From: Arcicella rigui
Lineage (GTDB): Bacteria > Bacteroidota > Bacteroidia > Cytophagales > Spirosomataceae
Length of the DNA stretch: 64,000 nucleotides
Direction of reading: 5' to 3'
NCBI RefSeq assembly: GCF_034929435.1
Contig: NZ_JAYFUM010000001.1
Coordinates: forward strand, 310,001 to 374,000
The position numbers and the translations under genes were made by a program. This document shows, piece after piece, positions 50,074-58,936 of this stretch. Below the pieces are notes generated by a model, which worked only from the letters and a program-made list of their open reading frames with translations, made no database searches and had not been told where the DNA came from. Position 1 is the stretch's first letter. Every line of letters begins with the position of its first letter.

Positions 50074-50982
50074 ATGTACGAAGAATTATTAAAAAATACA
50101 GCCCTTGCTGACGAGCGATTTGTGGTAATGACTGCCGAAAACCGTGCTTTGGTGAGAAATCTACCAGCAGTTTTGGGAAAAAGATTTATAGATACAGGTA
50201 TCACCGAACAAACGATGATTGGTGCTGCCGCAGGTTTGGCTTTACGTGGACGCATTCCTGTTGTTCATGCTTTGTCGGCATTTTTGTCGATGCGTGCTTT
50301 TGAATTTATCCGTACTGATGCAGGTATTGCCAATCTTCCTGTAAAGTTGAGCAGTTTTATTCCGGGTTTTTTGTCGGATGGAAATGGCCCAACGCACCAA
50401 GCCATTGAAGATGTAAGTATTATGCGTGGTATTCCGAATATGCAGGTTTTTGCTCCTGCCGACGAAAGTGATTTAGTGACGATGTTACCTAAAATCTGGA
50501 ATACGCCAAATCCTGCTTATGTCCGTATTTGTAACAGACCAGCCAAGTATCAGCATGATACAAATTTTGAAATTGGTAAAGCTGAAATCATTTCAGAAGG
50601 TACAGACGTGACGATTTTGGTTTATGGTTTTATGTTTGAACAAGCCTTGATTACCGCTGAAATCTTGCGTGAACAAGGTAAATCTGTGGGTTTAATCAAC
50701 ATGAGAAGTTTGAAACCTGTGGACGAAAAAGCAATCATTAAAGCGGCTCAACAATCAGAGCTTATTGTAACGATTGAAGACCATTTCCTAACAGGCGGTT
50801 TGTACAGTATCGTAGCAGAAACTTTGTTGAAAAACAGAATGACAGCCGATGTTTTACCGATTGCTTTAAATGAAAAATGGTTCAAACCAGCACGCTTGAA
50901 TGAAGTATTAGCATACGAAGGTTTCACAGGAAAACAAATGGCAGAGAAAATATTGGAAGTAGCTGTGAGTTATCAGCTATGA
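50074..50982 (+). CDS. Transketolase, C-terminal subunit
   Basis: The product is 302 residues with the pyrimidine-binding domain (FIDTGITEQTMIGAAAGLALRG with the catalytic Glu in TEQ) and the C-terminal domain (VTIEDHFLTGGLYSIVAE). It completes the N-terminal subunit encoded upstream. The last codons Ser-Tyr-Gln-Leu and the stop (AGTTATCAGCTATGA) lie inside the TATGAGC repeat, so the C-terminus was shaped by repeat insertion or extension. Confidence 0.85.
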   Translation: MYEELLKNTALADERFVVMTAENRALVRNLPAVLGKRFIDTGITEQTMIGAAAGLALRGRIPVVHALSAFLSMRAFEFIRTDAGIANLPVKLSSFIPGFLSDGNGPTHQAIEDVSIMRGIPNMQVFAPADESDLVTMLPKIWNTPNPAYVRICNRPAKYQHDTNFEIGKAEIISEGTDVTILVYGFMFEQALITAEILREQGKSVGLINMRSLKPVDEKAIIKAAQQSELIVTIEDHFLTGGLYSIVAETLLKNRMTADVLPIALNEKWFKPARLNEVLAYEGFTGKQMAEKILEVAVSYQL

Positions 50983-51049
50983 GCCGTGAGCTTTGAGCTT
51001 TTACTCTAATAGATAAGCTCAAGGCTCACTGCTCATAGCTCAAAGCTTC
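50970..51049. repeat. Intergenic hairpin, TATGAGC/TGAGCTT word family, second copy
   Basis: Left arm 50975-51000 (AGCTATGAGC, CGTGAGC, TTTGAGCTT) and right arm 51013-51049 (AAGCTCAAGG, CTCACTGC, TCATAGCTCAAAGCTT) are complementary. The words equal those of the copy at 49937-50061. It overlaps the end of the second transketolase half. Confidence 0.88.
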
Positions 51050-51109
51050 TTGCATCTTGTGTCTTTCGTCTTTTCTCTTGTGTCTTAAAATCCTAAAGTC
51101 TAAAAAAAA

Positions 51110-52453
51110 ATGCCCAATACAATACAATCTAACGAAAATTATCCAAATATCACTGAGTCGGATAGTTGGTATAACAGAGCTTTAAAAGTACAAAAGCCCA
51201 TCACACAAACACTTGCCAAAGGCCCGGGGCAATTCACCAAAGGTGTAGCACCGAAGTATTTGAAAAAAGGAAAAGGCTCGCACGTTTGGGACGTAGATGG
51301 CAACGAATATATAGATTTCAACGCTGCCATTGGTCCACTTTCTTTGGGTTACACTTATCCAGCAGTGGACGAAGCTATCAAAAAACAATTAGAAGATGGC
51401 ATCACTTTCTCTTTGATGCACCCTTTGGAAGTAGAACTTTCAGAATTAATTCAAGAAGTAATTCCAAATGCAGAAGCCGTAAAAATCTCGAAAACAGGTG
51501 CAGACGTTTGTTCGGCGGCTATTCGTGTGGCTCGTGCATTTACAGGACGTGAGAAGATTTTCTGTTGTGGTTATCACGGTTGGCACGACTGGTATATCGG
51601 TATTACAAGCCGTAATGCAGGTATTCCAGAAGCCATTCAAAACATGACTTATACTTTTGAATACAACAATATCGAAGCCATCAAAGAAGCTTTAGACGAA
51701 GATGTTGCTGCTATCATTCTTGAGCCTTTCATTTTTGAAGCACCACAAAACAACTTCTTGCAAGAATTAGCTGAGGTTTGTCGTGAAAATGGCACTTTGC
51801 TCATTTTTGATGAAATGTGGACAGGTTTCCGCATCGCTTTGGGTGGGGCTCAAGAGTATTTCAAGGTTACTCCTGATTTAGCGGTTTACTCAAAAGCTTG
51901 TGCCAACGGAATGCCAATTGCTTTATTGACTGGTCGTGCAGATGTAATGGAATTGTTCAACAGCGAAGTATTTAGCTACACAACTTTCGGAGGCGAAGCA
52001 CTTTCTTTGGCGGCAAGTATTGCTACGATTAAAGAAATCAGAGATAAAAACGTACCTGCTTATTTAGACGAAAAAGGCGGTATTATCAAAGACGGTTACA
52101 ACGAAATTGCTAAAGAATTTGGTTTAGAAAACCTGACTAAATGTATCGGTTATAACTGCCGTTCAATGGTTACTTTCGCTCCAGAAGCTGGCAATGGTTT
52201 AGAAGTAAAAGCTTTGATGCAACAAGAAATGATTAAGCGTGGCGTATTGTGGGCTGGTTTTCATAATATGTGTTTTAGTCACTCAGACGAAGACATTCAA
52301 TACACCCTTTCGGCTTACCGTGAAGTAATGCCAATTTTGAAAGAAGCCATTGAAAGTAAAGATGTAAAGTCGTACTTGAAAGGTGAAGTATTAGAAGCTG
52401 TTTTCAGAAAAACAAGCAATTATAATATTAAGCCTGCTTTGGCAAAAGCCTAA
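51110..52453 (+). CDS. Class III aminotransferase, glutamate-1-semialdehyde-aminotransferase-like
   Basis: The product is 447 residues, PLP fold type I. Landmarks are GSHVWDVDGNEYIDFNAA near the start, the Asp in LLIFDEMWTGF and the Schiff-base Lys about 262 in VYSKACANGM. It resembles HemL-type enzymes, but the operon context (cytidylyltransferase, transketolase, SDR, NeuB) points to sugar amination rather than haem synthesis. It could transfer an amino group to a keto-sugar formed by the SDR. Confidence 0.83.
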   Translation: MPNTIQSNENYPNITESDSWYNRALKVQKPITQTLAKGPGQFTKGVAPKYLKKGKGSHVWDVDGNEYIDFNAAIGPLSLGYTYPAVDEAIKKQLEDGITFSLMHPLEVELSELIQEVIPNAEAVKISKTGADVCSAAIRVARAFTGREKIFCCGYHGWHDWYIGITSRNAGIPEAIQNMTYTFEYNNIEAIKEALDEDVAAIILEPFIFEAPQNNFLQELAEVCRENGTLLIFDEMWTGFRIALGGAQEYFKVTPDLAVYSKACANGMPIALLTGRADVMELFNSEVFSYTTFGGEALSLAASIATIKEIRDKNVPAYLDEKGGIIKDGYNEIAKEFGLENLTKCIGYNCRSMVTFAPEAGNGLEVKALMQQEMIKRGVLWAGFHNMCFSHSDEDIQYTLSAYREVMPILKEAIESKDVKSYLKGEVLEAVFRKTSNYNIKPALAKA

Positions 52454-52545
52454 TAGAGTGATGAATTATGAGTGATGAATTATGAAATGTCATTGCTGAA
52501 TTAGATTAAACCTCTTTAGCAATTTGTTTTTAGAGATAACATTTT

Positions 52546-53376
52546 ATGGAAAATATAAATACAAGTACCATTCCTCAACTGTTTTCATTGGTCGGAAAAA
52601 CGGCGATTGTTACAGGCGGAACTGGACTTATCGGAAAGAAGCATTGTGAAGCCTTAAAGGCTGTTGGAGCAAACGTTGTAGTGGCGGACATCGCTCAAGC
52701 GAATCCAAAAGCTTTTGCTGAAACATTGGGAGAAAATGCTTTGGGCGTAAACATTGATGTTACGAATGAAACCTCTTTGATAAACGCAAAAAACGAAATC
52801 TTAGCTCGCTTTGGCTCGATTGATATTTTGGTGAACAATGCCGCTATCAACGATATGTTTGAAAATCCAGAATTGGCGGCTTCGCTTTCTGCATTTGAAA
52901 AATATCCGTTAGAATCATTCCGAAAATCTTTAGAAGTAAATGTGTTGGGTGTGTTTTTATGCTCACAAGTATTCGGTGCGGTAATGGCTGAACAAGGCAG
53001 CGGAAGTATCATCAACATTGCTTCGACTTACGGAATCGTTGGCCCAGACCAAAGTATTTACCGCAACGAAGCAGGAGAACAGTTATTTTTCAAGTCGCCA
53101 TCGTACCCAACTACCAAAGGAGCAATCATCAATTTTACTCGCTATTTGGCGGCTTATTGGGGCAACAAAGGCGTGAGAGTAAACACACTTTCGCCGGGCG
53201 GTGTAGAAAATTCGCAAGATGAGTATTTCGTAAAAAACTATTCTGCTAAAACTCTTTTGGGAAGAATGGCAACTTCAAGCGATTATCAAGGAGCATTAAT
53301 TTACTTAGCATCCGACGCTTCGGCATACATGACAGGTGCAAATCTGGTTGTAGATGGCGGATGGACAGCTGTTTAA
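52546..53376 (+). CDS. Short-chain dehydrogenase/reductase
   Basis: The product is 276 residues, classical SDR: TGGTGLIGKKHC (cofactor loop), NNAA, a catalytic Ser in IINIAS, Tyr and Lys in YPTTKGAIINF, and the end LVVDGGWTAV. Its Gly motif TGGTGLIG and the following VVVADI suggest NAD. It lies between the aminotransferase and the KdsC-like phosphatase, and may oxidise a sugar hydroxyl to the ketone needed for amination. Confidence 0.86.
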   Translation: MENINTSTIPQLFSLVGKTAIVTGGTGLIGKKHCEALKAVGANVVVADIAQANPKAFAETLGENALGVNIDVTNETSLINAKNEILARFGSIDILVNNAAINDMFENPELAASLSAFEKYPLESFRKSLEVNVLGVFLCSQVFGAVMAEQGSGSIINIASTYGIVGPDQSIYRNEAGEQLFFKSPSYPTTKGAIINFTRYLAAYWGNKGVRVNTLSPGGVENSQDEYFVKNYSAKTLLGRMATSSDYQGALIYLASDASAYMTGANLVVDGGWTAV

Positions 53377-53379
53377 TTA

Positions 53380-53556
53380 TGATTGAGTGAATGAGTGAGT
53401 TGTTAATTAGTGAGTTAGTGAATTGTGATTGAGTGATTAAAAAAGTAAAAGATTGAAATTTAATCATAAGCAAAAAAATAACTCATTAATTCACAACTCA
53501 CTAACTCAAAATTTTAAAATCAATCACTAATTCACAATTCACTCAATCACAATTGA
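53380..53556. repeat. Large intergenic hairpin, GTGATTGAGTGA word family
   Basis: The left arm (about 53380-53440) consists of words GATTGAGTGAATGAGTGAG and TTAGTGAGTTAGTGAATTG. The right arm (about 53479-53556) consists of CACAACTCACTAACTC and CACTAATTCACAATTCACTC. They are complementary over about 55 bases. It separates the SDR and phosphatase genes inside the operon. Confidence 0.88.
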
Positions 53557-53563
53557 TATAAAT

Positions 53564-54055
53564 ATGAGCGTACACGAAAAAGCAAAGCATATCAAATTAC
53601 TCATTACCGACTGTGATGGCGTGTTGACGGATGCGGGCGTTTATTATGGCGAAAATGGTGAAGTATTAAAAAAGTTCAATATCCGTGATGGAATGGGTGT
53701 TGAAAGACTTCGCAAATTAGTCAATGTTGAAACGGCAATCATCACAGGAGAAGTATCGCCTTCGGTTGCCAAAAGAGCCGAAAAACTCAAGATTACTGAA
53801 TTGCATTTGGGCATCAAAGATAAATTGGCAGTGTTAGTTCAAATTATGGTAAACAGAAATCTGACCAAAAATAACATTGCCTACATCGGCGACGATGTGA
53901 ATGATATTGAAATTATGCAAAACGTTGGATTAACCGCTTGCCCAAGCGATGCCATTAGTTTTACCAAAGAAGTTGCCGATTATATCTGTGAAAACAAAGG
54001 TGGCGAAGGCTGTTTCAGAGAATTTGCAGAATTAATCATCGCCGCACAATCTTAA
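53564..54055 (+). CDS. KdsC-like HAD phosphatase
   Basis: The product is 163 residues. HAD motif I is LLITDCDGVLTD (Asp16, Asp18), followed by FNIRDGMGVERL and the motif IV region IAYIGDDVNDIEIM. This is the tetrameric KdsC family that dephosphorylates Kdo-8-phosphate, Kdn-9-phosphate or similar 2-ulosonate phosphates. With the NeuB-like synthase next door it should remove phosphate from the condensation product. True KdsC cannot be excluded, but kdsA/kdsB-like partners are absent here. Confidence 0.85.
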   Translation: MSVHEKAKHIKLLITDCDGVLTDAGVYYGENGEVLKKFNIRDGMGVERLRKLVNVETAIITGEVSPSVAKRAEKLKITELHLGIKDKLAVLVQIMVNRNLTKNNIAYIGDDVNDIEIMQNVGLTACPSDAISFTKEVADYICENKGGEGCFREFAELIIAAQS

Positions 54056-54154
54056 TCGAATTTCATAAAAATATTTTATCCATAATGTCTTTTGTGGATT
54101 GTCCAAATTATCATATCTGAGCAATCCTTATCCCCAAGACATCCATACTTTTCT

Positions 54155-54187
54155 AAACAAACCCTCCTTTGGGGGTCAGGGGGTTTT
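54155..54187. repeat. GC-rich hairpin element before the NeuB-like gene
   Basis: AAACCCTCC, then TTTGGGGGTCAGGGGGTTTTT, forms a stem AAACCC/GGGTTT with alternative CCCTCC pairings and a T-run. Similar CCTCCTTTGG elements occur between genes in many Bacteroidota genomes (recall). It lies in the leader of the NeuB-like gene and could terminate or attenuate. Confidence 0.55.
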
Positions 54188-54201
54188 TACGTCCATTACA
54201 A

Positions 54202-55107
54202 ATGAAAAACGTTACATTATCATCAGGAAAAGTTATCGGTAAAGGTCAGCCATGCTACATTATTGCCGAAATCGGAATCAATCACAATGGTTCTTTAGAC
54301 ATCGCAAAACAGCTCATTGATGAAGGTGCAAATGCGAAAGCAGATGCGGTAAAATTCCAGAAAAGAACACCTGAATTATGTGTTCCGCTTGACCAATGGG
54401 AAATCCAACGTGATACTCCTTGGGGAAGAATGTCGTACATTGACTACAAACGTAAAACTGAATTTGGCAATTTAGAATACTCTGCCATCGACCAACACGC
54501 CAAACAAAGAGGTATCGACTGGTTCGCTTCGCCTTGGGATGTAGAATCGGTTGATTTCTTAGAACATTTTAGTCCAGTTTTATACAAATTGGCTTCGGCT
54601 TCTTTGACGGATTTAGAATTAATTGAAAAAATACTTCACACGGGTCGTCCATTGATGATTTCAACGGGAATGTCAACCGTGAAAGAAATTACAGATACAG
54701 TAGCTTTCATTAAAAATTTCGACGAAAATTATCCATTGATGATTGCTCACTCTACTTCGGCTTATCCTTGTAAACCAGAAGAATTGAATTTGAGTATGAT
54801 TAGAACTTTGGGCGAAATGTTCCCAGATACACCGATTGGTTACTCTGGTCACGAAACAGGTTTGGCAACTACGGTAGCGGCGGTTTCGATGGGAGCAACC
54901 TTTGTTGAGCGTCACTTTACTTTAGACCGTGCGATGTGGGGTTCAGACCACGCTGCTTCTGTTGAGCCACAAGGTTTGGCACGTTTGGTAAAAGACATTC
55001 GTGACGTAGAAATCGCTGCGGGAGATGGCATCAAAAAAGTATATGAAGCCGAAATTTCACAAATGAAAAAACTCAGAAAACATATTTCAGCGGAGTATGT
55101 TGTGTAG
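54202..55107 (+). CDS. NeuB-like ulosonic acid synthase lacking the SAF domain
   Basis: ATG 54202 gives 301 residues beginning MKNVTLSSGKVIGKG; the upstream extension to 54169 lies in a GC-rich hairpin. The TIM barrel is of the NeuB family: YIIAEIGINHNG (PEP/sugar site), VKFQKRTPE, DWFASPWDVESVDFL, STGMSTVKEI, GYSGHETGLATTV and VERHFTLDR. It would condense phosphoenolpyruvate with an aldose. The C-terminal antifreeze-like SAF domain of about 60 residues present in most sialic acid synthases is absent: the chain ends shortly after DGIKKVYEAE. It is the last gene of the operon. Confidence 0.85.
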   Translation: MKNVTLSSGKVIGKGQPCYIIAEIGINHNGSLDIAKQLIDEGANAKADAVKFQKRTPELCVPLDQWEIQRDTPWGRMSYIDYKRKTEFGNLEYSAIDQHAKQRGIDWFASPWDVESVDFLEHFSPVLYKLASASLTDLELIEKILHTGRPLMISTGMSTVKEITDTVAFIKNFDENYPLMIAHSTSAYPCKPEELNLSMIRTLGEMFPDTPIGYSGHETGLATTVAAVSMGATFVERHFTLDRAMWGSDHAASVEPQGLARLVKDIRDVEIAAGDGIKKVYEAEISQMKKLRKHISAEYVV

Positions 55108-55136
55108 TTTATAGCTTTGAGCATTCAGCTTCTTTT

Positions 55137-55170
55137 AAATGAAGTAGTAGTAAACACTACTACTTCATTT
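55137..55170 (+). terminator. Terminator of the ulosonic acid operon
   Basis: A perfect 15-bp stem AAATGAAGTAGTAGT / ACTACTACTTCATTT (55137-55151, 55156-55170) with loop AAAC lies 30 bases after the NeuB-like stop codon. Confidence 0.82.
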
Positions 55171-55209
55171 CTATAAAATTCAATAAAAAAGTTCTTTAAT
55201 TACGCTTCA

Positions 55210-56199
55210 ATGTCATCAACCAATATGAATCTCTTGACAATAACCACTTCAATATTATTTTGTTGGATGTTTTTTATCATCTTAATGGAACGACTTTTTC
55301 CCTACCGAAAAGGACTCAAGTTTTTTAGAGAAGGTTTTTGGGTAGATTTAGTTTGGTACACAATTATTCAAAGTTACTTTCTTAAAATTCTCATTTTCGA
55401 TTACATCATTCAGCCAATTAATCATAGTTTCGATTGGTCTGCTTATCAGTTTGTAAAACATTGGTCTGTACCTGTACAAGTACTTTTCTTTTTGATTACC
55501 CACGATTTTTATATTTACTGGTTTCATCGTTTTCAGCACGCCAATAAGTTTTTGTGGCGAACACACGAGGCTCATCATTCGGGCAAAGAAGTAGATTTTT
55601 TGGAAGGTTCACGTTCGCATGCGGTTGAAATTATCATCAACCAAACCATAGAGTTTTTGCCGATTATCGTACTTGGTGCCGACCCTGCCGTTTTACCAAT
55701 AAAAGCATTGTTAGATGCCGTTTTCGGGATGTTTATTCATGCCAATATTGATGTAAAAATGGGAAAATGGAAGTATATTTTCAATTCGCCAGAATTACAT
55801 TTATGGCATCATGCCAATTATCAAGAAGTATTTCATGCCAACTTTTCAACTAAATTTGCTTTCTGGGATTATCTTTTTGGGACAGCCTATTTTCCGGGAC
55901 ATAAGCCCGGCAATGAGCGTGAAAACTGGGGATTGTATTATGATTTTCCGAAAGATTATTTCTTGCAACACGCCTTTTCTATAAAGCGTTTTGATGAGAA
56001 AAAACTACTTCGCTATAAATGGTTTGCCTGGTATTATAATTTGCGTCCGAATATTTTAAAGAAAATTACACATTGGATAGAAGACCTTGAACATTCCTTT
56101 ATGGTCGAAAATTCTTCTATGACTTACCGTAGAACAGAACAGCAAGAAAATAAAGAAAAAAACGAATCATATAATCATCATTCTGAGCATATTAAGTAA
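55210..56199 (+). CDS. Sterol desaturase / fatty acid hydroxylase family protein
   Basis: The product is 329 residues with four or five hydrophobic helices and the di-iron His clusters of the family: FYIYWFHRFQH (HxxxH), THEAHH (HxxHH) and LHLWHHANY plus later His. Such membrane oxygenases hydroxylate or desaturate lipids, carotenoids or sterol-like compounds. The substrate is unknown. It follows the ulosonic acid operon terminator by 40 bp and may have its own promoter. The C-terminus is charged and low in complexity (RTEQQENKEKNES). Confidence 0.88.
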   Translation: MSSTNMNLLTITTSILFCWMFFIILMERLFPYRKGLKFFREGFWVDLVWYTIIQSYFLKILIFDYIIQPINHSFDWSAYQFVKHWSVPVQVLFFLITHDFYIYWFHRFQHANKFLWRTHEAHHSGKEVDFLEGSRSHAVEIIINQTIEFLPIIVLGADPAVLPIKALLDAVFGMFIHANIDVKMGKWKYIFNSPELHLWHHANYQEVFHANFSTKFAFWDYLFGTAYFPGHKPGNERENWGLYYDFPKDYFLQHAFSIKRFDEKKLLRYKWFAWYYNLRPNILKKITHWIEDLEHSFMVENSSMTYRRTEQQENKEKNESYNHHSEHIK

Positions 56200-56285
56200 T
56201 CAAAAAAAAGGATGTTGTTATGCGAAGCGAATGCTGTGTATCAATATCTCATAATTCATATTCCATACATCATAACGCTTAATAA

Positions 56286-56654
56286 ATGGCTTGGATTTAC
56301 ATTTTTATTGCTGCTTTATTTGAATCAGCATGGACATTTTCGCTGAAATTCCTCAGTTTTAAAGACATAAAATCCCTTCCACTCCAGAAGTATTTGGAGC
56401 TGGAAGGGATTTTGAAAATCATACCTTTGTTGGGTTATATCGTTTTTGGCATCGGCAATATTTACTTCTTTTCGATGGCTTTAAAAACCATTCCAACCGC
56501 TACGGCAATGGCTGTTTGGACTGCCTCGGCGTTAATCTTCATCAAAATTGCTGAAATATTTTTCTTTCACGAAAAGCTCAATTGGGCAGAAGCTTTTTTC
56601 CTGATGTTGATTACGGTTGGCATTGTAGGTTTGAAAGTCGTTAGCAATAAATAA
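56286..56654 (+). CDS. SMR family small multidrug/quaternary-ammonium exporter
   Basis: The product is 122 residues with four transmembrane helices. The essential Glu of EmrE-type transporters is present in ALFESAWTFSLK (about residue 13), and YIVFGIGNIYFFSMALKTIPTATAMAVWTA holds the family helix-2/3 pattern (quoted in short as IPTATAMAVWTA). An extra loop of about 15 residues lies between helices 1 and 2 compared with EmrE. It is followed directly by a terminator whose A-run contains its stop codon. Confidence 0.85.
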   Translation: MAWIYIFIAALFESAWTFSLKFLSFKDIKSLPLQKYLELEGILKIIPLLGYIVFGIGNIYFFSMALKTIPTATAMAVWTASALIFIKIAEIFFFHEKLNWAEAFFLMLITVGIVGLKVVSNK

Positions 56655-56693
56655 AAAAGGGTTTACTGAAATATTATCCAGTAAACCCTTTTT
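56654..56693. terminator. Bidirectional terminator between SMR and prolyl oligopeptidase genes
   Basis: A perfect 15-bp stem AAAAAGGGTTTACTG / CAGTAAACCCTTTTT (56654-56668, 56679-56693) has a 10-base loop. It serves both convergent genes. Confidence 0.9.
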
Positions 56694-56711
56694 AAATGAC
56701 CTTAGAAATTG

Positions 56712-58826
56712 CTAAAATCCTTTTACTTCTATGCCCATATTTTCGAAAATAAAGGCGTAAATATCGGCTGTTAATTCAATGTTTTTCTTTGTATTACTTG
56801 CTCCGTGACCAGAATTTACATCAATTCTTATCAATAATGGATTTTTACTTTTACCTGCTTTTTCTTGCAAAGTAGCGGCATATTTGAATGAATGAGCAGG
56901 TACAACACGGTCGTCGTGGTCGGCGGTTGTGATTAACGTTGCAGGATATTCTACACCTTCTTTGATATTATGAAGTGGCGAATAACCATAAAGATTTTTA
57001 AAATCTGTGGCATCATCCGAATTTCCGTACTCAGGCGACCAATTCCAGCCGATGGTAAATTTATGATAACGTAGCATATCCATCACACCTACTTGTGGAA
57101 TGGCAACTTTACATAAATCAGGACGCTGATTGATCACTGCACCCACCAAAAGTCCGCCATTTGAACCGCCACGCAGTGCCAAGAAATCTTTTGTACAATA
57201 CTTCTGGGCAATCAAGTACTCTCCTGCGGCAATGAAATCGTCATAGACATTCTGCTTTTTCAATTTCATTCCTGCTTCATGCCATTTTTCACCATACTCT
57301 GCACCACCTCTAATATTTGCCAAAGCATAAACGCCTCCTTGTTCCAAAAATGGAATTAAAGTAGCCGAAAAAGCTGGCTGAGAACTGATATTAAAGCCAC
57401 CATAAGCATATAAAAGCGTTGGATTTTTTCCATTCAATACCAAACCTTTTTTGTAGGTAATAAACATGGGTACTTTCGTGCCGTCTTTTGAAGTATAAAA
57501 AATCTGTTTAGTTTCAAAAGCATCTGGATTAAACTGTACTTCTGGTTTGCGGAAAACAGAAGTTTGTTTTGTGGCAATATCATAACGATAAATCGTTGGT
57601 GGAAAAGTGAAAGAAGTAAATGTATAAAACACAAATTTATCGTCTGCTTCGCCACCAAAACCACCTGCTGTACCTAATCCGGGCAGTTTCACTTCATTTT
57701 CTAATTTACCAGAAAGGTCATAGACATAAACACGAGTTGTTACGTCTTTCAAATAAGTAGCAAACATTTTTCCCCCTGCCGTGCCTACGCCTTGTAAAGG
57801 CTCAGGTTTTTCAGGAATAATGTTTTTCCAAGTTTTTGTAGCTGGATTGTACAATTCTACTTTTGAATTCTGAGCTTTTTCATTCGTTTCTATCAGGAAA
57901 TTTTCGCCAATATTATCCACAATACTGTATTGAAAATCGCCAACTTCTGCGATAATAGGAGTAAATTCCTTTTGTCCTAATTTTCTAAAATACAGGGCAT
58001 TTCCTTCTTTGCCTTTACCTCGGTCGCTAATGTTCAAGAAAGCAAATTTTTCATCGTCAGAAACTGAAATTGTATTAAACCTTTGTGGATTTTCTTTGTT
58101 TTCATACACCAATTCATCTTGTTCTTGCGACGTTCCGACTTTGTGATAAAACACTTGATGATTTTCGTTTTTCGCTGCTAAAGCACTCCCTTCGGGTTTT
58201 GGGTAACGGCTATAATAAAAACCATTTCCTTGCCAAGCTGCCCCTGATACTTTTATCCATTCGATATGGTCGGGGAGGTTTTGTTTTGTGGACAAATCCA
58301 TGATGTAGGCTTCTTGCCAATCTGAACCACCTTTTGATAAATAATAAACCGCATACTTACCATCTTTAGAAACCGAAAAAGCTCCTAAGCGAGTAGTGCC
58401 ATCAGGAGAAAGTTTGTTGGGGTCAAGCACTACTTCTGGCGTTCCGTCTAAACCTTTTTGGCGATATAATACCGATTGATTCTGTAAACCATCATTTTTA
58501 GAAAAATAAAACCATTCATTTTTGCGAGATGGAGCAGAATATTTTGGATAATTAAACACCTTTTCGATACGCTCTTTCAGCATATTTCGATAGGGTATTT
58601 TTTCTAAATATTCAAAAGTTACTTTATTTTCAGCCTTTACCCATTCGCCTGTCTCGGCAGAGCGGTCGTCTTCCAGCCAACGATAAGGGTCGGCAACTTT
58701 CACCCCGTGATAATCATCAACGTGGTCAATTTTTTTGGTATTTGGATATTGCATTTGTGCATTAGAAAGGTGAATTCCCAACATGAGAGAAGTGCTGAGA
58801 AGAAGTTTTTTGTGAAGTGTTTTCAT
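56712..58826 (-). CDS. Exported prolyl oligopeptidase (S9A)
   Basis: The product is 704 residues. A signal peptide MKTLHKKLLLSTSLMLGIH ends near SNAQ. The N-terminal segment DYHGVKVADPYRWLEDDRS is typical of prolyl oligopeptidases; a seven-bladed propeller follows (about 75-425). The catalytic domain has GGSNGG (Ser about 555), the Asp in DHDDRVVPAHSF and the His in NSGHGAS. It should cleave short peptides after proline in the periplasm. Single gene. Confidence 0.93.
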   Translation of the reverse strand: MKTLHKKLLLSTSLMLGIHLSNAQMQYPNTKKIDHVDDYHGVKVADPYRWLEDDRSAETGEWVKAENKVTFEYLEKIPYRNMLKERIEKVFNYPKYSAPSRKNEWFYFSKNDGLQNQSVLYRQKGLDGTPEVVLDPNKLSPDGTTRLGAFSVSKDGKYAVYYLSKGGSDWQEAYIMDLSTKQNLPDHIEWIKVSGAAWQGNGFYYSRYPKPEGSALAAKNENHQVFYHKVGTSQEQDELVYENKENPQRFNTISVSDDEKFAFLNISDRGKGKEGNALYFRKLGQKEFTPIIAEVGDFQYSIVDNIGENFLIETNEKAQNSKVELYNPATKTWKNIIPEKPEPLQGVGTAGGKMFATYLKDVTTRVYVYDLSGKLENEVKLPGLGTAGGFGGEADDKFVFYTFTSFTFPPTIYRYDIATKQTSVFRKPEVQFNPDAFETKQIFYTSKDGTKVPMFITYKKGLVLNGKNPTLLYAYGGFNISSQPAFSATLIPFLEQGGVYALANIRGGAEYGEKWHEAGMKLKKQNVYDDFIAAGEYLIAQKYCTKDFLALRGGSNGGLLVGAVINQRPDLCKVAIPQVGVMDMLRYHKFTIGWNWSPEYGNSDDATDFKNLYGYSPLHNIKEGVEYPATLITTADHDDRVVPAHSFKYAATLQEKAGKSKNPLLIRIDVNSGHGASNTKKNIELTADIYAFIFENMGIEVKGF

Positions 58827-58936
58827 TCGTTTTGATTAGATTGTTGAGTAATTTTTGATGAAAGCACAAGTTACGAAATGAAAATTTAAGATAAATACAT
58901 TATTGATGTCACATTAGTATTGTACCAAAGATTTAA

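Noticed and set aside
51110..52453. Class III aminotransferase as haem-pathway HemL
   Set aside because: Similarity to HemL is clear, but no tetrapyrrole gene is near and the operon is a sugar-acid set; called only as aminotransferase.
49937..53556. Intergenic repeats considered as a CRISPR array or phage/IS ends
   Set aside because: Units are contiguous degenerate words without spacers, there are no cas genes, no transposase and no target-site duplications.
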